Shown one piece after another: positions 8,845 to 17,022 of a stretch of DNA of 36,734 bases (position 1 is the first letter of the stretch; every line of letters starts with the position of its first letter). The DNA is from Lysobacteraceae bacterium. GTDB lineage: Bacteria; Pseudomonadota; Gammaproteobacteria; Xanthomonadales; Xanthomonadaceae. Below the pieces are notes generated by a model. It had not been told where the DNA came from, made no database searches, and saw only the letters and a program-made list of their open reading frames with translations. Made by a program: the position numbers and the translations under genes. The stretch lies in NCBI GenBank assembly GCA_031263725.1, contig JAISFF010000011.1, positions 1 through 36,734 on the forward strand. Reading direction: 5' to 3'.

Positions 8845-10329
8845 TCAGTCGACGGAAACAGTACGCTCCCGTGCCCAGGAACGCAGGTTCGCGACCTGCT
8901 CGGCCATGATTACCGACAGCGGCCGCGTATTGGCGATCTCCGTCAGGATCAGATCGGTCCGCAACGGTTGCTGCTCGGCGTAGGCGGCGTACAGCGCCGA
9001 AACGATCGTCTGCTCGATTTCGGCGCCGGAGAATCCATCGGTGGCGGCGGCCAGTGCCAGCAGGTCGAAGTCCCAGGAATCCAGGTCGCGCTTGTGCAGA
9101 TGCAGCCTGAAGACTTCCTCGCGCACATCGCTGGCCGGCAGATCGACGAAGAAAATCTCGTCGAAGCGGCCCTTGCGCAGTAGTTCGGGAGGCAGTGCAT
9201 ACACCTGGTTGGCGGTGGCGACCAGGAATACGTGGCTCTTGCGTTCCGCCATCCAGGTCAACAGATAGCCCAGCACGCGACGGGAAACACCGGCATCGCT
9301 TTCGCCCGCATCCGACAGGCCTTTCTCGATTTCGTCGATCCACAGCACGCAAGGCGAGAGTTCCTCGGCCGAGGACAGGGCCGAACGCAGGTTCTTCTCC
9401 GTCTCGCCGTGGTACTTGTCGTACAGCGTGCCGAAATCCAGCCGCAACAGCGGCACGCCGAAGCCGCCCGCGATCGCCTTGGCCAACATCGATTTGCCAC
9501 AGCCCTGCACGCCCAGCAGCAACACGCCCTTGGGCGGATCCAAACCGGCCGGCGCATTGCCGGAGGCGAACACCGGGCGCCGCTGTTCGATCCAGCGCTT
9601 GAGCCGGCGCGCGCCCGCCACATCGGCAAAGGCGGCGGTGTCGTACTCGTAATACAGGTTGCCGCTGCGATTGAGCAGCTCGAACTTGAGCTTGGCCAGT
9701 TGCGGCAGATCGTGCTGCCCCAGCGCGCCATCGGCAAAGATCAATTGCCGGGCGATGCGGCGGGCATCGGTCATGCTCAGGCCACGCAGATTGCGCACCA
9801 CCTGCGCGGCCGCTTCCTTGTCCACCTTGACTCGGCGCCCGCCGTTCTCGTGCGCGTAATTCACCACCTCCTCGCGCACCATCGCCAGCAGCGCGTTGGT
9901 ATCGGGCAGGCTCGGGCTGAAGCGCACCGCCAGCATTTCCAGTTCCAGCGGCAGCTCGACCTTGGCTCCGACCAGCACCACGACATGCTCCTGGCAGTGG
10001 CGGCGCTGGACGATGTCGCGCAACAGGCGCTGGTTGCTGGCATATCCCAGGTAGGGATGGAAATCCAGCAGCAGATAGACGCCGCGTGCCCGCGCCTCCC
10101 GGATCGCATGCAGGACGCTGTTGGAATCCGGCGCGCCGAACGGATCATCCTCGCCGTCCATGTCGAAGCGCCGCAAACCCTCGGTGATGGTCCAGCGGAA
10201 CATCGGCCGCCATACCTGCGCCAGGCTCTGCCGGAACAGATCGACCACCTGTTGCTCATCCTGGCTCTCGACGACGATCAGCGGCGTATTGGCGCGAATC
10301 AGCGCGCTCAGATCCCGTAGTTCACTCAT
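8845..10329 (-). CDS. AAA-family ATPase, Ycf46-like
   Basis: This 494-residue protein has an N-terminal domain without a nucleotide site (about 1-230), then one classical AAA module. The module has Walker A GVQGCGKS (273-280), the substrate-loop region YDKYHGETEKN, Walker B VLWIDE (328-333), sensor-1 ATAN (371-374) and the arginine-finger region RKGRFDE (385-391). The layout matches the Ycf46 group found in cyanobacteria, plastids and many proteobacteria. It has no transmembrane segment and no HEXXH protease motif, so it is not FtsH. ATG 10329 starts the conserved region; the Shine-Dalgarno is weak. It is divergent from parA. The substrate is unknown. Confidence 0.85.
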   Translation of the reverse strand: MSELRDLSALIRANTPLIVVESQDEQQVVDLFRQSLAQVWRPMFRWTITEGLRRFDMDGEDDPFGAPDSNSVLHAIREARARGVYLLLDFHPYLGYASNQRLLRDIVQRRHCQEHVVVLVGAKVELPLELEMLAVRFSPSLPDTNALLAMVREEVVNYAHENGGRRVKVDKEAAAQVVRNLRGLSMTDARRIARQLIFADGALGQHDLPQLAKLKFELLNRSGNLYYEYDTAAFADVAGARRLKRWIEQRRPVFASGNAPAGLDPPKGVLLLGVQGCGKSMLAKAIAGGFGVPLLRLDFGTLYDKYHGETEKNLRSALSSAEELSPCVLWIDEIEKGLSDAGESDAGVSRRVLGYLLTWMAERKSHVFLVATANQVYALPPELLRKGRFDEIFFVDLPASDVREEVFRLHLHKRDLDSWDFDLLALAAATDGFSGAEIEQTIVSALYAAYAEQQPLRTDLILTEIANTRPLSVIMAEQVANLRSWARERTVSVD

Positions 10330-10598
10330 GTCATGCTCTTGAGGGAGACTCTTTGCCTGTCCATTGCGCCCCTGCCCGCGCCGGAACGCGAATGGAAGCC
10401 ATAATTTGTTGATTGATAAGGAAGAAACCCGAGAGACCAGGCGCCAGCGGCCATGCATCGTTGCCGGCAGGCCCCCCGCCCTTGCCCGTAGGTCGCCCAA
10501 GATAGCAAAATCCGGCGGGTTTCTCCGGGACTGTTTCCTGTCTTCTTCGCAAGCGTGGTGTAATCTGCGGGTTTTCCTGTTCCGGAAGCGGGGTACGC

Positions 10599-11237
10599 AT
10601 GAAGACGATCCTGGTGGCCGGTTCCAAAGGCGGCATAGGCAAGACCACCATCTCCACCCATCTGGCGGCGTACTTCGCGCTGGCCGGCAAGCGCACGATC
10701 CTGGCGGACGCGGATCCCCAGGGCTCGGCTTTGAACTGGGCCGAACGGCGCAACAAGTTCGGCGCTTCGGTGCCGGCCTTCGATGCCAGCCGCAAACGTG
10801 CCTGGCCGGAGCGGGTGCCGCCCAATGCCGATTACGTGGTCATCGACGCGCCCGCCGGAGCAATGGCCGAGGACATGGAACGCTTCATCGACGGCGCCGA
10901 CTGCATCATCGTGCCGGTGCTGCCCTCCGCCCTGGACATCGAAGCCATCGTCCGTTTCCTGAACTCGCTGGCGACCATGCCGCGGATACACAAGCGCAAG
11001 CTGCCGGTGGGACTGGTGCTGAACCGCACCAAGCCCTGGACCCACGCCTCCCAGCAGGCGCTGGCAATGCTGCGCTCCTGGCCCTATCCGGTGGTGGCGC
11101 AGCTGCGCGACACCCAGGCCTACGTGGTGATGGTCGGACTGGGCCGCAGCCTGTTCGACTACCAGTCCGCCGCGGTGCGCGAGCATCAGGCCGACTGGGA
11201 ACCGCTGTTCGACTGGATCACGAAAGCGAAAGACTGA
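10599..11237 (+). CDS. Orphan ParA/MinD-family ATPase
   Basis: This 212-residue protein carries the deviant Walker A motif SKGGIGKTT (signature Lys at residue 10), DADPQGSALNWAERR, and the Walker B-type VVIDAPAG. Short ParA proteins of this kind position chromosomes, plasmids, chemoreceptor arrays or other cargos on a membrane or the nucleoid. No parB or parS partner is adjacent. It shares a strand with sixA 27 bp downstream and is divergent from the Ycf46-like ATPase. A TGTAATCT stretch about 40 bp upstream is a possible -10 region. The cargo is unknown. Confidence 0.87.
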   Translation: MKTILVAGSKGGIGKTTISTHLAAYFALAGKRTILADADPQGSALNWAERRNKFGASVPAFDASRKRAWPERVPPNADYVVIDAPAGAMAEDMERFIDGADCIIVPVLPSALDIEAIVRFLNSLATMPRIHKRKLPVGLVLNRTKPWTHASQQALAMLRSWPYPVVAQLRDTQAYVVMVGLGRSLFDYQSAAVREHQADWEPLFDWITKAKD

Positions 11238-11264
11238 AAACTTCCGTATTGCCAGGTGGGAATG

Positions 11265-11741
11265 ATGCGAGAACTGATTCTGTTGCGACACGCCGTCGCC
11301 GAGCCCGCGGCCGATGGCCAGGCCGATTTCGACCGGCCGCTCTCGCCGCTGGGCCTGACCGAGGCCGGATCGGCCGGACGCTGGCTGGCCTCGCAGCGCC
11401 TGATGCCCGATCGCGTGCTGTGTTCGCCCGCGCGCCGCGCGCGCGAGACGCTGGAAGCGGTATTCGATGTGATCGGCGATACCGAGTCCCTGCTGGAGCC
11501 GTCCATCTACGAAGCCTCGCCCGGCGTCCTGTTCGGGTTGTTGCAGGCGCAGGGCGAAGTGGAGCGGCTGATGGTGGTCGGGCACAATCCCGGCATGGAA
11601 CGCCTGCTGGCCCTGCTGCACAGCGGCCAGTCCGGCCTGTATCGCGGCATGCCCACCGCCGCGGTGGCGGTGCTGTCGCTCGACACCGGATCCGGCATCG
11701 AGCCGGGAAGCGCCAGCCTGTCCGCCTTCTGGTGGCCATAG
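11265..11741 (+). CDS. sixA: SixA-type phosphohistidine phosphatase
   Basis: This 158-residue histidine-phosphatase (RHG) protein has LLRHA at the start (catalytic His9), CSPARRARETLEA, and GHNPGMERLL with the second catalytic His. SixA removes phosphate from phosphohistidine on HPt domains or PTS proteins. AGGTGG (11254-11259) sits 5 bases before ATG 11265; ATG 11262 and GTG 11256 in the same frame are alternatives. It probably forms an operon with parA. Confidence 0.88.
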   Translation: MRELILLRHAVAEPAADGQADFDRPLSPLGLTEAGSAGRWLASQRLMPDRVLCSPARRARETLEAVFDVIGDTESLLEPSIYEASPGVLFGLLQAQGEVERLMVVGHNPGMERLLALLHSGQSGLYRGMPTAAVAVLSLDTGSGIEPGSASLSAFWWP

Positions 11742-12103
11742 CCAGCCACATTGGCCGCCAGGCGGCAGAATCTTATCGCCGCACACGAAGACTGGCCGGC
11801 TTGCGGACTAACCGGTAGGCTACGCGCCTGTGCCACTCAGGGGGAATGTGTCGCCGGACAACAGTGCGCATGGCCGGTGTCGTTACCGATCCGCGATCGC
11901 TTGCATCGGATCATTCGCAACGGCTTCGGCTTTGCAGAAGTTTGCAACCGCGACGACACTGGCACGGAGACGCCCGGCCGCTTTCACATGAAATCCGATT
12001 CCTCGATCCCGCCTTCCATCCGCGACCATCGCCGGCATCGCCATTCCGATGCGGCGGCATGCCCGACGGCGCGGAGGCACAACGACAGGATGCGCTTCAT
12101 TCC
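11742..12103. other. 362-bp intergenic region
   Basis: It lies between sixA and the phospholipase D gene. The downstream frame stays open through part of it (from 11846), but that stretch has no family similarity I recognise and lies before the signal-like N-terminus. No terminator, tRNA or repeat is evident beyond a small GCCGCC/GGCGGC palindrome just after sixA. Confidence 0.45.
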
Positions 12104-14044
12104 ATGAGCACATGGCAACGCATCGTCCTGCTGACACTGGCGTCGTTGTGCGGCGCCTGCGCCAGCCTGTCGCCGAAGCAGCACGACCAGGCCGCCTCGA
12201 TCGCCATTTCGGCACGCTCGCAGGAGGTCGACTGCACGGCCGCCGACCGCTGCGCCCGGCGTTCGCCGCTGCGGGCGCTGGCCGGCGATGCCTTTACCGA
12301 ATCCACCGCCGGGCAGCCGCGTCATTACGCGCTGATACTCGACAATGGCGAGGATTCGCTGCTGGCCCGCATCAACCTGATCCGCAGCGCCAGCCGCCAT
12401 ATCGACCTGCAGACCTATATCTTCGACAAGGACGACAGCGCGCGGCTGGTCATCGACGAGCTTCTGGCGGCGGCGCGGCGCGGCGTCAAGGTACGGCTGC
12501 TGATCGATCAGCTCTCCGCCATCTCCGACCCGCGTATCGTCGCGGCGCTGGTCGGCGCGCACGCGAACTTCGAGCTGCGCATCTACAACCCGATCTTCGG
12601 GATGTCCACATCCAACTACCTGCACTACTCGGTCGCCGCGCTCTGCTGTTTCCGCAGCATGAACGAGCGCATGCACAACAAGCTGCTGCTGATCGATTCC
12701 GCGGTCGGCATCACCGGCGGCCGCAACTATCAGGACGACTATTACGACTGGGATACCACCTACAACTTCCGCGACCGCGATGTGCTGGTGGCCGGACCGG
12801 TGGCGCGCGAGATGGCGCACAGTTTTGAACTGTTCTGGAACGCACGGCGCAGCGTCCCTGCCGAGCGCCTCGACGACATCGGCAACGTCTTGCTGCGCGA
12901 AGGCGTGCCGTCCTTGCCCGAATACACGCCGGCGCGGCCGGACCGGGTATCGCGGATCGAAGCCGAAGCCGGGGACATGTCGCTGATCGAAAAGCGCTTC
13001 GTGCGCCCTGCGCTGCCGGTGGGACCGGTGCAGTTCGTCACCGATACGCCCGAGAAACACGATCCGGAGCATCGCGGCCATGCCGCGCCGACCGCGCCGG
13101 AGCTGACCGCGCTGGTCAGCGGCGCCAGGGAGGAAATCATTCTGCAGACGCCTTACCTGGTACTGTCGAAGCACGCGCAGCGGGTGCTCGAAGAATTGCA
13201 GCGGCAACCGGACCCGCCGCGCGTGATCGTCTCCACCAACAGTCTGGCCGCCACCGACAACCCGATCGTCTACTCGGTGTCGTTCAAGTACAAGCGCCGC
13301 AACATGCGCCGCTTCGGGTTCGAGATCTACGAGCTGAAGCCGTTCCCGGCGAATGCGCCCGTCGATTACGAAAACCTGCTGCCGTGGCCGCATCCTCCCG
13401 GCATGGTGCCGGGCGATCCGGTCGCCGCATCGGACGATGACGAACCACGGCGGGACAGCGGCATCGACGATCGGTCCGAGGCGCGCAAGGTCCGTGCCGA
13501 AACCCGCGCTTCACTGCTGCGCGGCAGCACGCCGGGCAACAAGCTGGTGTCGGTGGATGGCGTCGGCGCGCGCATGGGCCTGCATGCCAAATCGATGGTG
13601 GTCGATCGCCGCTTCGCGGTCATCGGCACGCACAACTTCGATCCGCGCAGCGAGAACTACAACACCGAGGGCTTCATCGTCATCGAGGACCCGGCCTTCG
13701 CCGAGGCGCTGGCGCGCAGCATCGAGCGCGACATCGAGCCGGAGAACTCCTGGATCGTGGCGCCGCGCATCCGCCCGCTGGTGCTGTCCGGCCTGAGCTA
13801 TACCGCAGCCAAGGTTTCCGAAGCCATGCCCATCCTCGATATCTGGCCCTGGCACTACGCAACCAACTACGACTATCGCCCCGGACCGGAATGCCCCGGA
13901 CCGTTGCCGAGCTACCGGCATCCGGATTTCCACAACTGCTATGTCCCAGCCGGCGATTTCCCCGGCGTCCGAGGCAGTCCCAAGGCCCTGCTTGCGCGCA
14001 TGCTGCTGGCCATCGGCGCCAGTCTGGCATCGCCGATCATGTAG
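12104..14044 (+). CDS. Phospholipase D-superfamily putative lipoprotein, cardiolipin synthase C-like
   Basis: This 646-residue protein has two complete HKD motifs: H191-x-K193-x4-D198 (MHNKLLLID) followed by GGRNYQDDYYD, and H494-x-K496-x4-D501 (LHAKSMVVD) followed by GTHNFDPRSENYNTE. The pattern resembles ClsC/YmdC, which makes cardiolipin from phosphatidylglycerol and phosphatidylethanolamine. It is far longer than E. coli ClsC (about 470 residues), with an insert before HKD2 and a C-terminal tail of about 100 residues. The N-terminus RIVLLTLASLCGAC looks like a lipoprotein signal, although Cys at -3 is unusual. ATG 12104 was chosen because the signal starts there; the frame is open 86 codons further up without homology. 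Confidence 0.86.
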   Translation: MSTWQRIVLLTLASLCGACASLSPKQHDQAASIAISARSQEVDCTAADRCARRSPLRALAGDAFTESTAGQPRHYALILDNGEDSLLARINLIRSASRHIDLQTYIFDKDDSARLVIDELLAAARRGVKVRLLIDQLSAISDPRIVAALVGAHANFELRIYNPIFGMSTSNYLHYSVAALCCFRSMNERMHNKLLLIDSAVGITGGRNYQDDYYDWDTTYNFRDRDVLVAGPVAREMAHSFELFWNARRSVPAERLDDIGNVLLREGVPSLPEYTPARPDRVSRIEAEAGDMSLIEKRFVRPALPVGPVQFVTDTPEKHDPEHRGHAAPTAPELTALVSGAREEIILQTPYLVLSKHAQRVLEELQRQPDPPRVIVSTNSLAATDNPIVYSVSFKYKRRNMRRFGFEIYELKPFPANAPVDYENLLPWPHPPGMVPGDPVAASDDDEPRRDSGIDDRSEARKVRAETRASLLRGSTPGNKLVSVDGVGARMGLHAKSMVVDRRFAVIGTHNFDPRSENYNTEGFIVIEDPAFAEALARSIERDIEPENSWIVAPRIRPLVLSGLSYTAAKVSEAMPILDIWPWHYATNYDYRPGPECPGPLPSYRHPDFHNCYVPAGDFPGVRGSPKALLARMLLAIGASLASPIM

Positions 14045-14320
14045 CCGCGCCGGGACGGTTCAGGGCGATGAGGATGACGCATTCCACCCGGGAAAAGCGC
14101 TGGTTGGTCGACGCATATTCCTCGAATACCAGGCCGAACCCAACGATGGCCGCTTCGCTGGGCCGTCCGGCGACGAGGTTTTCACTTCGCCAGGCGGATC
14201 GGATGCATTCGCCGGTTTCGCCAATTGGAGCACTGGCGCGACCATGCGACCGGGCATCCGCGATACCACCGATGCCGGCCACATCGCCTCGCCCGACACC
14301 GGTTTCAGGATACCGATCGC
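14045..14320. other. 276-bp region between convergent genes
   Basis: No gene is recognised. A plus-strand frame stays open across the whole gap with mostly G/C third positions and includes a GFRI-like ending, but it has no start of its own and continues antisense into the next gene. Minus-strand frames are also open, so the signal is ambiguous. No clear terminator hairpin with a U-tract is visible for either flanking gene. Confidence 0.3.
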
Positions 14321-15523
14321 TCAGCGGCTGAATCCCTCGTCGCTTCCCGAGGTGATCAGCGCACGCTGCCTCGGGTTGTTCGGCAGCCATTCGCCCGGAG
14401 GCGACATATCGACGCCGCTGCGTGCCATCAGCTCGCTATAGGCAGCGAACTCGCCCTGCTCGACGATCCACCGCAGGAACGCGCCGTAGCTCATCGGATT
14501 GTCGATCATCGATACCGGAATCAACTGTCCCGCGCGCTCGTTGATCCAGCTGATCTGGCGCAACCAGTCGCGCCAGGCACGGCTGTCGGCGTCGGTGATG
14601 CTCAGGCGCACCAGGCCGATCGTCCCGGAGAACTGTTCCACCACGGTCTTGCCATCGTGCGCCAGCAGATCCATGGTGCGGATGCAGTCGTCCCTGCCCT
14701 GTTCGTCCAGATCGTGCGCGCTGCAGATCGACATCAGCCAGTCCAGCGGCGGAGTCAGCACCGTGGTCATGACCAGATGGGTCAGGAACGTGGCGCCAGC
14801 GCCATCGGCGACCGTTGCCGCACTGGAGCCGGTGGTGCGTTCGATCGCCAGCGCCAGCGCCGGGTCCAGCGTCGCGTTCGCACTCGAGCGGATCGTCCGC
14901 TCCATCAACTGCAGCCATTCCTGCGCATGCGTGTCGTAACGGGTCGCCTGTCCGGCCATCCGCAGATACTGGCGCATCGCCGCGCCATCGCCACGGCGTC
15001 CGGCCTCGTCCAGAGCCAGCAGATGCACCGCGGCGTTGTCCGGCTCGCTTTGCAGCAGGAACATGATCGCGGCGGTGCGGTCGCAACCGCCGGCATTCGT
15101 ACCGCAGTGGATCGCTTCCACCCAACTCGCCAGGCGATCGCGCGGCCGCACCGACAATGCGGCCTCGCGCCATTGCCGCGATTGCGCCGAAGGCGTGGTC
15201 GCGGCCGCGTCGAACCAGCTCGAACGCTCCGGCAGATCGTTCAACGTCGCCGCCACCAGCAGGTTGCGGGCACCACCCTGCGCCGCCAGGCTCCGCGCCT
15301 GCGTCCGCAGCGCTTCGCTCTGCCGCTCGAACCATTGCCGATACAGGCTCTGCAGTCCGGGATCACTGTTGATGGCGGCCACCATCCGGCCGAGCGTTGC
15401 GAACGCCGGATCCACCGCCGGTGTCGCGGCTGCCGATTGTGCCCATGCCGGTACACCGGCGCCGAACACCAGGCACCACGCCAACGCGCCGCATCGTAAC
15501 CCCTGGATCAGATTCTCCCGCAT
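14321..15523 (-). CDS. Exported protein of unknown function
   Basis: This 400-residue protein begins with a clear signal peptide (GLRCGALAWCLVFGAGV, then a probable cut after PAWA). The mature part is helical and Ala-rich, with two Cys pairs (near CGTNAGGC, and CSAHDLDEQGRDDC) that could form disulfides in the periplasm. The alternation of short helices recalls repeat-containing scaffold proteins, but I recognise no family. GGGAG precedes ATG 15523. It is convergent with the phospholipase D gene, and the IS630 element sits 34 bp upstream of its start, so its original promoter may have been displaced. Confidence 0.75.
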   Translation of the reverse strand: MRENLIQGLRCGALAWCLVFGAGVPAWAQSAAATPAVDPAFATLGRMVAAINSDPGLQSLYRQWFERQSEALRTQARSLAAQGGARNLLVAATLNDLPERSSWFDAAATTPSAQSRQWREAALSVRPRDRLASWVEAIHCGTNAGGCDRTAAIMFLLQSEPDNAAVHLLALDEAGRRGDGAAMRQYLRMAGQATRYDTHAQEWLQLMERTIRSSANATLDPALALAIERTTGSSAATVADGAGATFLTHLVMTTVLTPPLDWLMSICSAHDLDEQGRDDCIRTMDLLAHDGKTVVEQFSGTIGLVRLSITDADSRAWRDWLRQISWINERAGQLIPVSMIDNPMSYGAFLRWIVEQGEFAAYSELMARSGVDMSPPGEWLPNNPRQRALITSGSDEGFSR

Positions 15524-15637
15524 GTCGACTCCCGCTTTGCCCCTGGCGGCATTCTAGAGTAATTTAATTTAATATAGCCTATACCCATCATGTTTGAACC
15601 AGCCAGAGATAGCGGACAGGGAAATGCAGTTGAAAGC

Positions 15638-16210
15638 CTAGGTAATGGCTGTGTCAAGAAGCGCTTTTGCGCGTACCTTGAGCTTGCGTAGGATGGCCTT
15701 GATTTTCGACCACATCCGCTCGATAGGATTGAGGTCGGGACTGTATGGCGGCAGGAAAATAACCGAAGCGCCTGCGGCCTCGATGGCTTCCATTACATCG
15801 CTCACTTTATGACTCGACAGGTTGTCCATGACTACGATGTCTCCGGGCTTGAGCGAGGGCGCCAGCCGTTGAGTGACATAAGCCCGGAAGCAGTCTCCGT
15901 TGAGCGCGCCCTCGAATACGATCGGGATTTTCGTTTCGTCCCGCCGGATCGAAGACAAGATCGTCGTTCGGTGAAAGCGCGTGTCCGCGACGGCTTCGAT
16001 CACGCGCTGGTGTTTGGCAGCCCGGCCATAGCGTCGGGTCATGCCGGTATTTACCCCGCTCTCGTCCAGGAAAACCAGGCGGTCTGTGTCAAAGTCGCTC
16101 TGCTTCGCCTTCCACTCGCTTCGCTGTTTCGCTACGTCGGCTCGCTGCTGTTCCGCCGCGCGCGCCGTTTTTTTCGGCAGAGCCTCAGTTTTTTGTTGAT
16201 CGTCTTGCAC
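15638..16210 (-). CDS. IS630-family transposase, OrfB (DDE catalytic part)
   Basis: This frame contains all three acidic residues of the IS630 DDE domain: the first Asp in VFLDESGVNTGMTR, the second in IVVMDNLSSHK, and the Glu in PPYSPDLNPIERMWSKIK. It begins inside orfA and lies in the -1 frame. The ATG at 16210 is probably not the real start; expression as an OrfA-OrfB fusion through the slippery site at 16168-16174 would give a transposase of about 320 residues, the usual family size. No internal stop is seen, so the element may be functional. Confidence 0.88.
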   Translation of the reverse strand: MQDDQQKTEALPKKTARAAEQQRADVAKQRSEWKAKQSDFDTDRLVFLDESGVNTGMTRRYGRAAKHQRVIEAVADTRFHRTTILSSIRRDETKIPIVFEGALNGDCFRAYVTQRLAPSLKPGDIVVMDNLSSHKVSDVMEAIEAAGASVIFLPPYSPDLNPIERMWSKIKAILRKLKVRAKALLDTAIT

Positions 16211-16506
16211 AGCGCCGGCGCGCTGACCGGCAACGAGAACGCGTCTATCAGCTCTCTCAAGGTGATGTCCGGCTGTGCCTTTATCCGTTCGGCGATCTTT
16301 TGCAACTGCTCTTCATCCAGCCTCGGTTTTCGCCCAGCCTTCCTCGGCCGTGCCTCGACGTTTCCCGTTTCCCGATACAATGCCAGCAGGCGCGTTATCG
16401 CACTGACACTCACCCGCAGCTCCTTCGCTAGCCGGGCATGGCTCGCGCCTTCTTCTTTACCCGCAATGATCCTTTCCCGCAGATCCTTCGATAATGGCGC
16501 AGACAT
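16132..16506 (-). CDS. IS630-family transposase, OrfA (DNA-binding part)
   Basis: This 124-residue frame starts at ATG 16506, preceded by AGGAGG with 6-base spacing. The open frame extends to 16596, but that stretch would cross the IS end. It contains two helix-turn-helix segments: LSKDLRERIIAGKEEGASHA with KELRVSVSAITRLLALYRETG, and an Arg/Lys-rich linker (ARPRKAGRKPRLD) followed by a second winged-helix-like segment. It binds the terminal repeats. The unshifted protein ends at 16132 without the catalytic domain and could act as an inhibitor of transposition. Confidence 0.87.
   Translation of the reverse strand: MSAPLSKDLRERIIAGKEEGASHARLAKELRVSVSAITRLLALYRETGNVEARPRKAGRKPRLDEEQLQKIAERIKAQPDITLRELIDAFSLPVSAPALCKTINKKLRLCRKKRRARRNSSEPT
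16168..16174 (-). promoter_or_regulatory. Programmed -1 frameshift site A_AAA_AAA in the IS630 transposase
   Basis: In the orfA frame the codons read CGA AAA AAA CGG, so the seven As form the canonical X_XXY_YYZ heptamer. Slipping back one base enters the orfB frame (CCG AAA AAA ACG). A very GC-rich stretch follows immediately and could fold as a stimulatory structure. Overlapping frames with A-rich slip sites are a known arrangement in IS630-group elements. Confidence 0.75.
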
Positions 16507-16562
16507 CTTTTTCCTCCTATTCCAAGTCTGTATTATGCGCCTTGTTTTGTTAAACATCTCTA

Positions 16563-16807
16563 AAGAATGTTTGAATATAACGGAGAAGTGCAGCAAATGA
16601 AGGTTGTTCTGTCAGTCCTTTGGGGGCATCGATGGTTGCCGGATGTATTACTTCGAATGGTGACATGATCATTCGTGCATCCGGATCGGCGCCAATATTA
16701 GGGACGGCAGATAAGTCGAGTAAACAATGCGAGCTTGGCATGATCTCCGCAGAGACTGGTGAGCAGTCTTCATCACGTGACATGCCTGCTGACTTTTCCA
16801 CCACCAT
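16563..16807 (-). pseudogene. Truncated hypothetical ORF cut by IS630
   Basis: A minus-strand frame of about 80 codons (from ATG 16807, or ATG 16783, [14 protein letters not shown]) runs into the right end of the IS630 element and stops within its terminal repeat at 16550. Codon use is less GC-biased than in the flanking core genes, suggesting foreign DNA. I recognise no family. Across the IS the original frame would continue into sequence that overlaps the start of the exported-protein gene, so the native 3' part is probably lost. Confidence 0.35.
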
Positions 16808-16818
16808 GATGGTGGTGG
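16798..16818. repeat. 21-bp perfect palindrome
   Basis: CCACCACCAT and ATGGTGGTGG flank a single central G. It lies between the truncated unknown ORF and the IS3 transposase fragment, at the proposed start of that ORF. It could be a junction scar or a binding site; chance is possible because both arms are built from the repeated trinucleotide CCA. Confidence 0.5.
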
Positions 16819-16886
16819 CTGGCCCGAAACCGAAGCTTTACTACTTCATTGCCGAATGCGGTGACGACCGCGAGTTCCGCTCGCGC

Positions 16887-17021
16887 AAGATCACCGTGCC
16901 AGGGACGATCAATCAAGTCTGGTCGATGGATTTCATGCACGCCCCGTTGGCCGACGGACATAGCTTCCGTCCGTTCAACGTGCTGGACGACTTCAACCGC
17001 GAGGGACTGGGGATCGAGGTC
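16887..17021 (+). pseudogene. IS3-family transposase OrfB fragment
   Basis: About 45 codons read [20 protein letters not shown], then a stretch with [15 protein letters not shown]. This is the rve/DDE integrase core around the first two catalytic Asp residues of IS3-family (IS407-like) OrfB proteins. The N-terminal part and the region with the catalytic Glu are absent. The fragment ends one base before the xanB stop codon, so an IS or a deletion endpoint has landed at the 3' end of xanB. Confidence 0.8.
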
Positions 17022-17022
17022 C

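Larger units (their letters stand above)
15557..16560 (-). mobile_element. IS630-family insertion sequence (about 1004 bp)
   Basis: The element holds the two overlapping transposase frames described below. The proposed ends are GAGTAATTTAA (left, 15557) and, read inward from the right, GAGATGTTTAA (16560). Over 27 bases they match at about 16 positions, so the terminal repeats are imperfect. Each end is flanked by TA (15555-15556 and 16561-16562), as expected for the TA target duplication of IS630/Tc1-mariner transposition. It interrupts an unknown ORF on its right side. Confidence 0.7.

Noticed and set aside
8845-10329. FtsH protease for the AAA ATPase
   Set aside because: There is no transmembrane segment and no HEXXH zinc site; only the AAA module is shared.
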